Positions 11,146-43,189 of a stretch of DNA of 64,000 nt are shown piece after piece (the stretch's first letter is position 1; each line of letters opens with the position of its first letter). Position numbers and translations under genes: made by a program. This DNA is from Eublepharis macularius. Taxonomy: Eukaryota > Chordata > Lepidosauria > Squamata > Eublepharidae. The notes beneath the pieces were generated by a model. It ran no database searches, had not been told where the DNA came from, and worked only from the letters and a program-made list of their open reading frames with translations. The stretch covers positions 90,100,501 to 90,164,500 of the forward strand of contig NC_072800.1 of the NCBI RefSeq assembly GCF_028583425.1, read 5' to 3'.

Positions 11146-11222
11146 GAGGCTTAGCCGCCCTGAGCCCATCTGTGGGGAGGGCAGGGTATAAATCGAATAA
11201 AATAAATAAATAAATAGATAAG
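11146..11222 (+). repeat. CR1/L2-like LINE 3' end
   Basis: The usual tail gccctgagcccatctgtggg, gggcagggtataaatcg, then AT-rich aaataaat units. Confidence 0.6.
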
Positions 11223-11639
11223 TGTGCGTTCATGCACATACTGTTTGGTGAGCCTTTCTTCCAGTGGCAGGCAGTTCCAGAGGCAGCCTTTTACAAAATT
11301 TGGTTTCCTTGCGAGGAACTTATTTTGCAGACTGTGGGTGTTTTGGGAGAGAAAATTTTCTAAATGTACAGGCTGAACAGATGAGGAACAAAAACGCACA
11401 TTGTGCACTGGAAGAAACCTCAATCCAGGGCTGGCTGCAATATTCAAGAAGCCAAACCGGGAATTTCTTAGCAACCTCGCTCAGAGTGCCACGAACAGAT
11501 GTTTCCAACATTTTGAAAGGTACGTGGCAGCTGCAAGAAGGGCGGATTCAGATCAGGGCAATTATATGAAGGAATTTATTTATTTATTTACTTCATTTAT
11601 ATGCCCACCTTTCTTCCCAACAGGGAACCAAACTTGCTT

Positions 11640-11800
11640 ACATCATTCTGACTCTCAAAAGCTTACCCTCTAGAAATCTTGTTGGTCTCTAAGGTGCCGC
11701 CGGACTCAAATCCTGCTGTTCTATTGCAAGAGCTCCGGCTCTCTAAAGCTTACACTCTGAAAATCTTGGGGGTCTTTAAGGTGCCCCTGGATTCAAATCC
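11640..11800. repeat. fragments related to the AGCATAAGCTTT foldback family
   Basis: Repeated wording gttggtctctaaggtgc and aagcttacnctctgaaaatc in two diverged units. Preceded by an AT-rich LINE-tail-like stretch at 11570-11620. Confidence 0.4.
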
Positions 11801-11973
11801 TGCCGGCTCAAGCATGATGGTGTCAGGGCTTCTGTTTGGAGGCAGGGATTCACAGCTGACCGAGTTTGTCAAAAATGAGAAGTTGGTGGTTTGAAAACCT
11901 GGATCTTGGAAGGGTCATACATTTTGGATGGTATGTAAGCATTCCCCCGCTCCCATGATTTATATAGTCTTGG

Positions 11974-12159
11974 GCCATTTCCAGATGGCTTACCTGCCTC
12001 CGGAACATCGCGCCATCTTGCGGGGAAAATGTGAAATATCATGTTTTCTCACACGAGTTTTGCGCGACGTCATGCGACGTGCGAGAAAATGCGATATTTC
12101 GCGTTTTCCCTGCAAGATGGCGCGACGTTCCGTAGGCAGGTAAGCCATCTGGAAACGGC
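11974..12159. mobile_element. foldback MITE, GCCATTTCC family
   Basis: A near-perfect palindrome: GCCATTTCCAGATGGCTTAC at the left and its inverse at the right, with a CpG-rich centre (gcgcgacgtcatgcgacg). The 5-bp flanks CTTGG and CCTGT match poorly here but align with other family members. Confidence 0.65.
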
Positions 12160-12624
12160 CCTGTTCCAATCCCAGAACAAGGATTTTTTTCTGAGCGGAT
12201 TGCTTCTGGGTATTTCCATTTACAGGTGTAGCAGTGGGAGAGAGGCAGCTGCCATTCGTATAATCTGATCTGTACTTGGCGTGCCTTTTCCTGCGAATAA
12301 AGGGTTAGCAAAGCTTCTCCCAGCCGCATGCTTAATCCTCTCTGCTTCTGTGGATTATATTTTCCCATCTGTATTAATTTGCCCCTTTCCAAAGGGACTT
12401 AACATTTTGACCGACTCTTTAATCTTTCAGAAGGGCCACTCCTCTGTGATGCTCTGAGAGCAATTGAATGCGCAAGGGTCATGTGTGCAGCTGCTGTACA
12501 TAGCAGCCCGATAGGACCTGAAGCACTCCACTGGTGTGTCAGGATGATACATTTCCAAAATTAAAATGAGTATAATAACAGGAAATTTTGATAGAACATT
12601 ATTATTGTTGATGTTGAGAATAAT

Positions 12625-12790
12625 CAGGGCTTTTTTTCAGGGTGAACACAGTGGAACGGAGTTCCGGCACCTCTTGAAAATACTCAGCAATTGTGCTTGA
12701 AAATAATATTATTTCAAAGAATCCTGTGTGTTTCTTACTCATTTCTCTCTTAAGAGTTCCACCACCTCTTTTCCCAGAAAAAAAACCCTG
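12625..12790. mobile_element. hAT-like MITE, CAGGGCTTTTTTTC family, exact 8-bp duplication
   Basis: Starts CAGGGCTTTTTTTCAGG and ends AGAAAAAAAACCCTG. AGAATAAT is duplicated exactly at 12617-12624 and 12791-12798. The interior lacks the long palindrome of the 3715 copy but keeps gttccggcacctcttgaaaa. Confidence 0.8.
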
Positions 12791-12799
12791 AGAATAATG

Positions 12800-14780
12800 T
12801 TTACGATGCTCCTGTCTACATGGTCGGAAAGAGAGAGCTGATATGGCAAGTTTGGCCTCCAGTCATATGACCAGGAAGTAGTTTAAAAAGCATTATACTG
12901 CGCCGTCTACTTGGACCAGTCCTGGTACTTTCTGTTCCCCTGGCCTGTGCTTTTGCAGTAACCAGCGTGCAAATGCACAGAGGAACAATGATGAACAAAG
13001 AGAAGGAAAAATAAAAATTTAAGAAGAACTGGAAAAAAAATGTATGCTTCGAATATAGGGAACATCCATGGGGTATTATTGCAGAGAAGACAAGAAAAAG
13101 CGGATTAGCAACTGGGCTATGAACTTTGTCCAGTGCTTATTAATAACTGTGCTGAGAATTCCCCTCCCCCCGCTGTAATTATGTACAGTATTTTAGAAAT
13201 CTGGACTGCTTGGATAGATATTTCAGTTTATTTGCAATATGTCTCCTAAGAACGTAAGGAAGAGTCCTGCTGCATCAGACCCACTGTAGCCAACTGGACG
13301 ATGTCTCCGAGAAACCCTCAACCTTCCTTCGTTGCTGTGTACCAACAACTGATGTGCAGGAGTACGATGGCCCTGAGACAGAAATTTCCTTTTGGCCACA
13401 TGGCCTAAGTAGCTATTGGTTGAAACACAATATTCGTGACGTGTGTTTAGCCAAAGAGTTCATACAAAGTGTAAGTGGTCATACTTGCCTTCACAATATT
13501 AAGGCTTATGAATATGGCAATACCATAAGCCCCTCTGCTCATGTGTTTAAAACACAGACAAGCTGCCTGGCTGGGCAGGAGATGGGAAAGGACTGGAATG
13601 TGAGAAGAGGAGTAAGGCTAACTTAGCCCCACACCCCGGAGTTTGTCCATAACCACAGAACAAGTGGGGGTCTCCAGAGGTACTTGAATGAAGTACTTTT
13701 CACACACCCTGCCAATTCTACCCTTTACCCACTCTCCTATTATAGCCTCAGCCATCCAGCCATTGTGGGTCATCAAATAACCCTTTATACCTATAGTTCC
13801 TCCCAGGAAGACCTAGTCAAACCTTCCTAGTTCATTGTCCCACCTTGGAGGCAGTTCACCAGCCTTATTGTCTAACCCTGGAGACAGTTTCCCTGTCCTT
13901 TGTCCCTCCCTGGGAAGAACCATTAAGGCATTGTTTCAGGGCAGAGACTCTCAGTCTTGCCTCAGGGCAAGTTACACAGGATATATGACTGTCCTGCCAT
14001 GTTCTCAGTGTGTGTGTGTTCTGGACGCTCCACACATCCTCAGATGGCATGTCTGAGCCCTTCTCCCTCTTGCCATGAAGTACTGGTCACCGAAGCTGCT
14101 CTCTCTTGGACACCCTCAATCTTCTGGACCTGATAACTATAAATCCAACTCTGCAACTCTCTCCAACTTTCCTCCCTGTTTTTTTCTAGTTAGCTCTGTG
14201 TGTGCGTGTGCTGTGTGTTTTGTGTGCAATTGATCTGTAATATTTTAAATAAAAAACCCTTTTTGATTGAATATCTGCCTGCTTATTGAAAGGGTTCTCT
14301 AGAGGAAGGGATCCTCGTAGACGCTGGCGCACAAGATCCCATAGTTACTGGCCTCTCGCATAGCTGTCTTCCTTGCTCGCTAATTCCCCCACAAATTCTC
14401 TTACTCGCAAGGAGACCAATTCTAGTAACAAAAGGTATTCAGAGCGCTAGATCAAATCCCACCTGCATATATGCTTGTTATTTTAGGATTGCCAGCCTCC
14501 AGGTAGTCAACGAACAAGGGGGAACCACCCGGGTACGTTAAGCAACTATAACCATAAGCCGGGCAAAAAACAATTCACAAGCAGTCACAAAACTTTTAGC
14601 AATTTTTGAAAAAAAAAATTAAATTTTTACAGTTTTAGATTGTGCAAAGTGCAAAAGTGTTAAGTGCAAATACAATAAATATAATAAATAAATACAATAA
14701 ATACGTTCATAAGTTAGTTGAGATCACAAGTTCATTTTGTAAGAACTCCAACTGGTGAAAAACAAGAGTATTGGTCAATT
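12800..14780. other. intergenic, no gene or classified element seen
   Basis: Only short diverged fragments are recognisable, for example a possible CR1-like piece near 13255-13310. No conserved frame or RNA gene was seen. Confidence 0.5.
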
Positions 14781-14953
14781 TCAGTGACTTATTTCTTTCA
14801 TCCACAGGTTGAAGACCATCATAAAGAAGAACTAAAGCTGAACAATCTTTTTATCATGCAGCCGACGGGTTTTAGCTCGCATGTTTCCAATTCCCATTTC
14901 ATAGATTTTACTTCTTTATAGGCAAATTCTTCAAAGATGGTCACCCAAACTCA

Positions 14954-15155
14954 GAGCCAAACTACAAGTGACGTCTTACACAGGTTGGACACTAGTCGGC
15001 TTCCCTCAAGTTTTGATGGGAAATGTAGGCATCCTGGTCTTGCAGCTGTAATGGAGAGCCAAGCTGTAAAACCAGGATGCCTACATTTCCCATCAAAACT
15101 TGAGGGAAGCTGACAAGTGTCCAACCTGTGTAAGGCGTCACTTGTAGTTTGGATC
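14954..15155. mobile_element. foldback MITE, GAGCCAAGC family, TSD TCA
   Basis: GAGCCAAACTACAAGTGACG to a matching inverse end. TCA flanks it at 14951-14953 and 15156-15158. The interior contains aagttttgatgggaaatgta and its inverse. Confidence 0.8.
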
Positions 15156-15252
15156 TCAGTTTCTCCCTCCACACAGTTGGCAAATGACGGATTGTATTAC
15201 GGTAGAACGGCTGCATGATAAAAAGATTGTTCAGCTTTAGTTCTTCTCTATG

Positions 15253-15400
15253 GCTGATTCCGCACACATTGGATAATGCACTTTCAATGCAATTTATCAA
15301 TAGTTTGAGGTGGATTTTTTGTTCCGCACACGAAAAAATCCATTCCAAATGATCTATAAAGAGGATTGGAAGTGCATTATCCAACGTGTGCAGAATCAGC
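15253..15400. mobile_element. foldback MITE, GCTGATTCC type, TSD CTATG
   Basis: Ends GCTGATTCCGCACAC and GTGTGCAGAATCAGC, 148 bp. CTATG lies at 15248-15252 and 15401-15405. The uninterrupted left arm of the host palindrome shows the pre-insertion site. Confidence 0.75.
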
Positions 15401-15689
15401 CTATGATGGTCTTCAACCTGTGGATGAAAGAAATAAGCCATAGTTCCAACGTGCTAGCGATTGACAAGAGGTGGCAAACCCCCTGGAGGTCACGCACCAC
15501 CAGGCACCCCAGGAACACGCATGGTGTGCTCGCTCCTGAGGGGGGGGGTTCAGCAACATCACTTCCGGAAGTGACATCATCGTGCAAGCACCGGGGAGCA
15601 CAAAGAACAACCATGTGAGCGACACGAGATTAGTGCCAGGTCCCCTCCTCCTGCAGGGAGGGTATAGGAACCTGGCAACCCTATCAATT

Positions 15690-15840
15690 ACCCTGGATAA
15701 AATGCCAGCTTCAGAGGGTGGGCTTTGTGGCAACATATCCTTGCTGAGGTCCCTCTTCTCCCCAAACCATGCCATCCCCCAGCTTCCCTCCCCCACTTCA
15801 AAATCTCCAGGAATTTCTCAACCTGGAGTTGACACCCCTA
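15690..15840 (-). repeat. hAT-like MITE fragment, TAGGGTTGCCA family
   Basis: Antisense fragment with aaaatctccaggaatttctc and the facing hallmark, ending near gacacccctaa. The other end is degraded. Confidence 0.45.
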
Positions 15841-16800
15841 AACCACTTCCCATGGCACTGGAGGTTGCATGCCCCAAATTCTAGCACAGAAAAATGCCAT
15901 AGGCTGAGCTCTGACCTGTGAGCCAAAGGATTCTAAAGCACTTTTTTGATGGCCAAAATCCACCCCCGAAATGACTAATGATTTCAGTGGTAACGAAATT
16001 AGTATTACATTTTTTTTTTTTAAGATTTCAGGTTGAATGTGCAGTCTTCTCCAAACTCCAAAACGGGGGCTTCACTCACTGCTTATGTCACATCAGCCTT
16101 TAGTTATGCTAACTTAACTTCGAATGAAGGCTGTGGTGCAGGAGAGGCCCCAAACACATGAAATGGAAACCCCGCTTGTCTGCACTCCTATTTAGCCTCT
16201 CCAGTCGATCGCTCACGCCGTCGGCATCTCAGTTTAGACCCTTCTGCAAAATTCCAGCAGGCCCAGCTGCCCCGTTTAAATTTAGACACTTTGTGAGTGA
16301 ACCGAGTGCGTCAGTTCTCCTGGAGAGGGGTGTGGAATTTAGTCGTCACGGCCTTCACATTGACGCCGCATGGAACTGTACAGACTGGACCGTCAAGTAG
16401 GGAGTGAATGATCCATTTGTCCTGAGTCATGCCGAAGGGGTGACTGTCAATATCCTCAGTGTCACCGGCATTGTGAGGAAGATGGGTTATGAAATTTGCT
16501 TGCGTGAAGCTTCCAGATCGTTCATAGCTGCTCGAGGTAAGCAATGGGCCAGATTTGGCATCCTTAGGGCCCGAATCTCTCCTTCAGTTCAAAACAGAGT
16601 CGCTTTTCTCAACCAGTCTGCTCCTGCTAGGTATCTTGCTTTTAGAAACCTTTTCATTGACCCTGATTGGCTTCCAGTTTGACCTCTAGATTGGCAAGGC
16701 AGTCCTAGAACTGCATCGCGCTTCCATCACAGGGTCACTCTACATGTTACTTCTTTTATGAGTTCTCCACGGAGTCAACCTGTGCTCCACGTAGACTAGG
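15841..16800. other. intergenic, nothing recognised
   Basis: No conserved coding frame or repeat was recognised beyond a short poly-T run near 16011. Confidence 0.4.
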
Positions 16801-17140
16801 CTTGCATGTTCCTATATCCTTCCGGTGGGAGGGGGACCCGGTGCTCCCCAGGAAGAGGCTGTTCACTCCCAGTACCAATGCAATGACATCACATCCGGGT
16901 GTTTCATCATCGCACCGGCTACGGGAGTGCCCCTTTGACCCAACCAAAGTGCAGGAGTACTCCAGCATCCAGCATGGTGACATTGTTCTTGAGGTTCCTG
17001 CTGGTGGTAGGCAATTGCTGGGTGGCCTGCAATCTCCCACCAGTTGCCAGTAAACTGTGGACAGGCGAGCAAACTGCCGGGAGGTTGCCCGCCACCAGCA
17101 GGCACCTGGGATCCCTTGCACAGACATGTCAGCTCAGGGA
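16801..17140. repeat. unclassified GC-rich interspersed repeat
   Basis: Wording such as ccggtgggagggggaccc, atgacatcac and a gcaatctcccaccagttgcc block recurs in diverged form at 15480-15690 and 35305-35600. No ends or target duplication could be defined. Confidence 0.4.
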
Positions 17141-17141
17141 T

Positions 17142-17456
17142 TGGCTCCTATAAAAAACTGAGAGTGCAAATGGGCTCAGAAAGCTGCCACCGGGGGAAGG
17201 AGTGCTCCTGCCTTTCTCCCAATCTTTTTTTTCTCCATGCAAAAACAGTGTGGCGGGGGGAGTTTTCCCCTTTCTGCTGCCACACATGTACACGATAGCC
17301 TCACATGGAGCAGCAGAAATGGGGAAAGGTTTCCCCTCTGCATTGTTTTTGCACCGGGGGGGGGGGAGCTTGGGAGAAAGCAAAAGCTTTCCCTCCCCTG
17401 GCAACAGCTTTCCAAGCCCATTTACACTCTGGGTTTTTTTTATAGAAGCCAATCTC
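17142..17456. mobile_element. foldback element, unclassified
   Basis: Inverted arms: gattggctcctataaaaaac through gcaaatgggct at the left, and agcccatttacactc through tatagaagccaatc at the right. The middle is partly palindromic (ctgctgcc and ggcagcag words). Confidence 0.65.
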
Positions 17457-17499
17457 CAAGCGAGTGTGTGTCTGCGCAGAGCGTGGGTTGGTTACGTGA

Positions 17500-17617
17500 A
17501 GAACTCGTAAAAGAAGTAATGCGTAGAGTGACTCAGAGTGAAACAGTTCCTTAAGTCTGAAAGATCCTAGAAGACGAAATGTTGTGAGGGTGAGCATCTC
17601 ACCTCCGTCTCAGCAAA
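17500..17617 (-). pseudogene. partial duplicate of HHATL exon 9 edge and intron 9
   Basis: About 118 bases align with 22308-22427 at roughly 85% by eye, including agaactcgtaaaagaagtaa, gagtgaaacagttcctta and the donor region ctcacctcc. The HHATL copy covers the last 15 bases of exon 9, its donor and about 105 intronic bases. The duplicate lies about 0.5 kb beyond the HHATL polyadenylation signal and has no other HHATL exon nearby. Confidence 0.7.
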
Positions 17618-17774
17618 TCCAGTTTGCATTTGTGTGCACTTTCGACATGCTCAGAGGAGCTCTCCATATGTCAAGAGGCTGACATGTGCAGACCCTTTGA
17701 GCACCAATACCACCTTTGGATTTGCTGATACACTAGTCACATGTGTTAAAGAGAGAGCTTAGTGTACCTTCTCA

Positions 17775-17968
17775 GGGCTGCTGTGAGTCTCTTTTCCATG
17801 CATGTAGCTGCACTGAAGGGGAGGTGGTGAGCTCCCCTTCACTGACAGTTTTCAAGAAGAGGCTGGATGAATACTTGTCAGAGATGCTTTAGGCTGATCC
17901 TGCACTGGGCAGGGGGTTGGACTAGGTGGTCTGTATGGCCCCTTCCAACTCTATGATTCTATGACTTG
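17775..17968 (+). repeat. CR1 LINE 3' end
   Basis: Ends with the CR1 signature ggttggactaggtggtctg, ccccttccaactctatgatt, ctatgac. It is preceded by the usual aagaggctggatgaatactt 3' stretch. Confidence 0.85.
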
Positions 17969-18103
17969 TTTATAGAATGTGACTCGTGAGTTGGCCATAA
18001 ATATAAGTTCTCTTGAGTCCTAGCCATAGACAGGGTGAAACGAAAACGCACACAGCAAAAACGTTGGTACCAATTGCGATGACATCTTAATAGAAAATAT
18101 TTT

Positions 18104-18109
18104 TTTATT
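18104..18109 (-). terminator. HHATL polyadenylation signal
   Basis: AATAAA on the minus strand, about 160 bases after the stop codon. It is the first canonical signal downstream of the HHATL coding end and implies a short 3' UTR. Confidence 0.6.
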
Positions 18110-18267
18110 TAAATGGGAGAAGGATATTATTACACAGGTGACTTTTGTACATGGCTGACGTATGGCTTTGTGGCAGGGGACAGAGCGCTCGGGGGTCTTG
18201 GGCTTTGCCCTCCTGTAAGGGCCCTGAGTGACGGCGGCCATCTTGGAGGCAGGCTTCCCTCTCTCCA

Positions 18268-38893
<20,626 letters not shown>

Positions 38894-39449
38894 TTCGCAG
38901 TGTCACCAGCACAAGCACTGATTTGAGATCTGCAAAGAGAAAAAGGGGAAACATGTCAGTGCCTTGTTAGTAGGTTATCATGGTGGGATTCATACAAATT
39001 ATTTTGTGCTCTGAACCCATGCCACGGGCATCGTTTTTGTGCCCTTAATAAATGCATGACACAGACTGTTCTGTTTGCATCACTGTGTTCTCTTGCTGGA
39101 GAACGCAGCCCCTGTTAGATTCCTGCCTGTCACATATCTGGCTTGAAATCAAAGGATTCTGGGAACTGTTGCTTCGTGAGGGTGCCAAGAATCCTTTAGG
39201 TATGCCATCCTGACTGTTCACAATCTACCGTCTCCACAATTCCTTGACGAAGAGTCAAGGTCACTATATGTAGCAGTAAAATGGCTGCACCCTGTATCAA
39301 AGAGAAAAGCAGCCAAACCAGTTCCCCCAAGAAAGATTATTACATATTCTGAGTAACAGCAGATTCTCTTTATCAACACAGTTAAAAAGGAGTCTTGCGG
39401 CACTTTAAACAGGTTTATAGCGGCATAACCTTTTATGGATAGGTTAAGT

Positions 39450-40075
39450 AGGCTAATGTTGCCAGGTCCCGCCCAGCAACCTGCAAAGGAGCAGGGCCAG
39501 ATCGAGGGGGGCAGGGGGGTAGTCTGCCCCCAGCATCGCCAGGGAGGGGGCACCGGGAGCAGCTGCCAGCTGCCAGGAACATGTGGGCAGCAGCGCGGGC
39601 AGCCTCCCAGCCCCCTGTGCTGCCTTTCATCTGCCCCACAGGACAGGGGGCAGCTGGCTTGCTGTGCGCCCCCTGTCCTGCAGGGCAGGCAAAAGGCAGC
39701 GCGGGGGGCTGCGAGGCTGCCCGCGCCATTCGCCTGCCCCGCAGGACTGGGGGCAGCCAGGCGCCCCCTATCCTGCGGGTCAGGCAAAAGGCAATGCGGG
39801 GGGCTGCGAGGCCACCTGCACCATTCACCTGCCCCACAGGACAAAGGGCAGCCAGCCGCCCCCTGTCCTGTGCGGAGGCGAATGGCGCGGGCGGCTTCCC
39901 AGCCCCGCACGCTGTCTCTGCCAGCGCACTGCACGGGCGGCAAACTCCACCCTGTGTGATGACGTCACAGAAATGACATCATCCCGCAGTGCCGGGAGCA
40001 TGCACGCACAGTGCGCACCCGTGAGGGATTGGACTTGGGTTGCCCTGGGAGCCGGCAACCCTAGATCCAGCCCTG
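39450..40075. repeat. GC-rich element with internal tandem units
   Basis: Between attgttgccag-like (taatgttgccaggtcccgcc) and gagccggcaaccctag ends lies GC-rich sequence with about three to four diverged units of roughly 95-105 bp (gcccc-c/a-caggac...gggcagcc). Long open frames on both strands come from the base composition. Confidence 0.6.
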
Positions 40076-40399
40076 CAAGGGAGGGGGGGGCGCTTAAAAG
40101 GTTGTGGAGGAGCTCAACTGATGAGTAGGGAGAAAAAATGGAAGGAATGCGGGGGGGGGGGGGACATTGTCAGCATCTTGATATGCTGAGGTCACTCTCC
40201 GTGCACCCCAGAGTGATGTCAGGATGTTCCAGGGGGATGTTGGGAACACTCTAGCATTTGGGGAAAACTCTATGGTTAAGCACAGTTTCCCCCAAATGCC
40301 AGGGCATTCCTGATGTCCTCTGACCACATACTGATGTCACTTCTGGGTACATGGGGCAGTGACGTCAGCATGTTGGGATTCTGACAATGACCCCCCCCC

Positions 40400-41875
40400 C
40401 CGTTCCACCCCCCCACCAGCCAACTGAGCCCTAGTCAGGGACAGGAGATCCCCTGCTCCAAACAGGGGGAATGCTAAGCCTACACTAGGCGGATTTTGTA
40501 TACATACATGAGCATAGAGGAAAAACTAGTACACAACTGGGTCGAAAGTCCATTGTGGTAAAAATCTATTCTGTGACATGCACACAGGCCAACCTCTGGA
40601 TTTTTTCTTCCATCACTCTTCTTTTCCCCCACTAGTATATAACCCATCCAATGCTTAGAAGGATTGCTAACATTGCCCCATTAAATGCAATATTGTATTT
40701 GAATACACAAAGTTGCTCCCCCCCCCCAGACACATCCCTCTGTTTTTATCAGCAATCGGACAAGCAGAAGTTTGCCAACTGAAGTTTTTCCTTGGCTGAA
40801 AGACAAATCATTGTTTTCACCTGTTTGATAAGCGTTAGGCTGCTGTTAAAGGCGTAGGAGCAGAGCCAGGGAAAAAGAGCAGGCAACCTACGGATATGCT
40901 GCTAATTGTGAGACAGCAAGAGAGAGTGTTTTACCTGAAACACAGTGTGGATTGTCAGCCACACACTCCCAGTAGAGTTCATTGCTGGCTCTTGCAGATA
41001 TCTTGTATAACCCACAACTGCATTCTTCTGGCAGAAGAACCCCCCCCCCCTTATCACCTCTGAGTTCTTTATCTGCAACTTCACAACACCACACCCGAGC
41101 CGGGCAGTTATCTTCCCTTTGTGGACATTTGCCAAAGATGTAGGGTGGCCCACAACCTGGGAAAATAATGTTTTGCCCCCTTAATAGCGGCTTACTGGGA
41201 TGTCGTTTCCCAGGTGGTATTTACTTCCATGGCACAAAAAGTCTCACCCATTTCCACATATGAAGCCTCCGTTGATGGGGCAGGATATATTTTTCCTCTC
41301 CAGGTTGTTGGCCACCCTACAGTGAGCTGGTATGGATTACAAAAAAAACTCCAGGAAGCCCACCTGATCCCTGACTGAGGGGGCTCTCCTTTTTTAAACA
41401 CCTGAGTCCTGAACCAGGGGCATTTAGGATGAGGGAGATTCGGACTTGGATTTCCCCTGCATTAAAAAAAAAAGTAGCAGCTGCTGCACAGATAAATTTG
41501 GATCACGGCTCCTTCCATCCTGCCTGGTTTTGCTAGTTAAAACAGACACACATACACAATACACACTGCACTGTTTTTAATCTGGGAAAGGAAGTGTGGG
41601 GGGACAAGAAGCAGGGCCTGTCTTTTTTCCCTGTCCATAGCTAACAGCACCAAAGCAAGGTTGGTTTTGATGAGTGAAGGTTAACCCTTTCTCCTTCCAC
41701 CCTGGAGTCCTGATCTGAATTGGATCTCCAAGTATCTGTTATGATGAATCTTGCTGGAAAACAGAGCTCTGATCTCAAGGCCTTGTTCACCTTGTATGTT
41801 TCGGGGCCCTTAGAGAGGTGAGAAGGATGTGTGTGTCAGAGTTTCACTACTTAAGGTGGAGGATCCACAAGACTG
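40400..41875. other. intergenic upstream of HHATL, nothing classified
   Basis: Repeated G/C homopolymers only. A possible donor at about 40936 (minus, ttcag/gtaaaa) could mark a HHATL non-coding exon, but nothing else supports it. Confidence 0.3.
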
Positions 41876-42106
41876 AATTGTGGCCCTTTCCACACATCCT
41901 CAAAGTGACGGCCCACTCACCAAATGCTGGCGGCTTTTCCCCTTGGCTCCAAATGTCTCTGCTTTCAAAACGGTTGCAGGCTATTTGACTTCCATTTTTC
42001 AGTACCTTTTCTGGGACCACAGGAAAGTGGGTTTCCAGAAAAGGCACTGAAAAAACAGAAGCCAAACAGCCTGCAATGGTTTTGAAAACGGAGACTTCTG
42101 GAGTAG

Positions 42107-42326
42107 ATGCAGAGGAGTTAGTCGTGTTAGTCTGTGGTAGCAAAATCAAAAAGAGTCCAGTAGCACCTTTAAGACTAACCAATTTTATTGTAGCATAAGC
42201 TTTCGAGAATCAAGTTCTCTTCGTCAGATGCATGGTACCATGCATCTGACGAAGAGAACTTGATTCTCGAAAGCTTATGCTACAATAAAATTGGTTAGTC
42301 TTAAAGGTGCTACTGGACTCTTTTTG
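42107..42326. mobile_element. foldback element, AGCATAAGCTTT family, 12-bp duplication
   Basis: Left end tgcagaggagttagtcgtgt, arms meeting at gatgcatggtaccatgcatc. TTCTGGAGTAGA flanks it on both sides. Confidence 0.75.
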
Positions 42327-42334
42327 ATTCTGGA

Positions 42335-43152
42335 GTAGAGATGGGCATGAACAGCAATACAAACTAAAAAAAGCCACGAACAGCCCAATCTGATGTTCGC
42401 AAACAAGCTGTTCGTGAGGCCCCATTCTAAACGAACAGGTGGTCGTTGCAAGCCTCCTTCGTTGCTGTTCGTCAAGCCGGACAGTCTGGCACCTGCAATC
42501 AATTCCCATGGCAACTCAGGCAGGGATTGTCTGAACTCTGTCTGAACTCCTGCTGTTGCCCTGGAAACCCCAATCTAAGCCCAATTTAGCTTGATAGGCA
42601 GGTCTTCCTTCCAAGTGTGGACTGGAACTCCAAATTTATTACAAGAGAAAAAGACCAGGGGGGGGAGGAGGGCTCCCAGCTCTGGCTTTCAGGGAGAGAC
42701 AGCTGCTGTTAGAGAGACAGGGTGAGTGCATTGGAGCTTGAATTTTCTTTGTGTGAGGTGGGATAGGGATCTACCCCTTCAGGTTCCAGGGCTGCTGCCA
42801 GGCTCTGGGGCCAAGCTATTATTTATTATTGGTACCTTTCCTGCTGCCTGCTCAGGTAGGGTTTCTGGGAGTGATGCGGTAGGGATCTACCCCTTGCTGC
42901 CAGGCTCTGGGGCCAAGCTATTATTTATTATTGGTACCTTTCCTGCTGCCTGCTCAGGTAGGGTTTCTGGGAATGGTGCAGTAGGGATCTTGATGGCTGG
43001 AGGAGAGCCTGCTGGCCCCCATGAACAATGAACAGTTAACATGTTCGTGAACAGGATCATGTTCATCAATGTTTGTTGTTCGTTGTTCGTGGATGGCAAC
43101 AAACAACGAACACCATGTTCGGGGTTATTTTTCTGTTCGTGCCCATGTCTAG
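42335..43152 (+). mobile_element. hAT-like element, TAGAGATGGGCA family
   Basis: TIRs TAGAGATGGGCATGAAC and GTTCGTGCCCATGTCTA. 8-bp flanks TTCTGGAG (42327-42334) and GTTTGGAG (43153-43160) match at 6 of 8. The interior has a roughly 105-bp direct duplication at 42765-42980 (gctgccaggctctggggcca). Confidence 0.65.
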
Positions 43153-43189
43153 TTTGGAGTCAAGGGGAAAAGCCACCAACATTTAGTGA

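Larger units (their letters stand above)
14788..15437. mobile_element. large foldback carrying two nested foldback MITEs
   Basis: Outer arms of about 85 bases are inverted copies: cttatttctttcatccacag through aatctttttatcatgcagcc at 14788-14872, and the reverse complement in 15207-15437. The loop holds a GAGCC-family element (14954-15155). The right arm is split by a GCTGATTCC-family element (15253-15400). The outer family is not otherwise seen in the window. Confidence 0.7.
41885..43180. mobile_element. nested composite of three elements
   Basis: An outer element starting GGCCCTTTCCACACATCC has arm words cccttggctccaaatgt and, after the insertions, tttggagtcaaggggaaaag. It is interrupted by a TAGAGATGGGCA hAT-like element, whose left edge was in turn hit by an AGCATAAGCTTT foldback. 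Confidence 0.55.

Noticed and set aside
39218-39943. 241-residue minus-strand open frame and overlapping plus-strand frames
   Set aside because: They coincide with a GC-rich tandem repeat, are Pro/Ala/Gly/Cys-rich in all frames, and have no domain or splice context.
40902-41100. Possible non-coding first exon of HHATL near a donor at about 40936
   Set aside because: Only a donor-like match was seen, with no promoter or conservation evidence.
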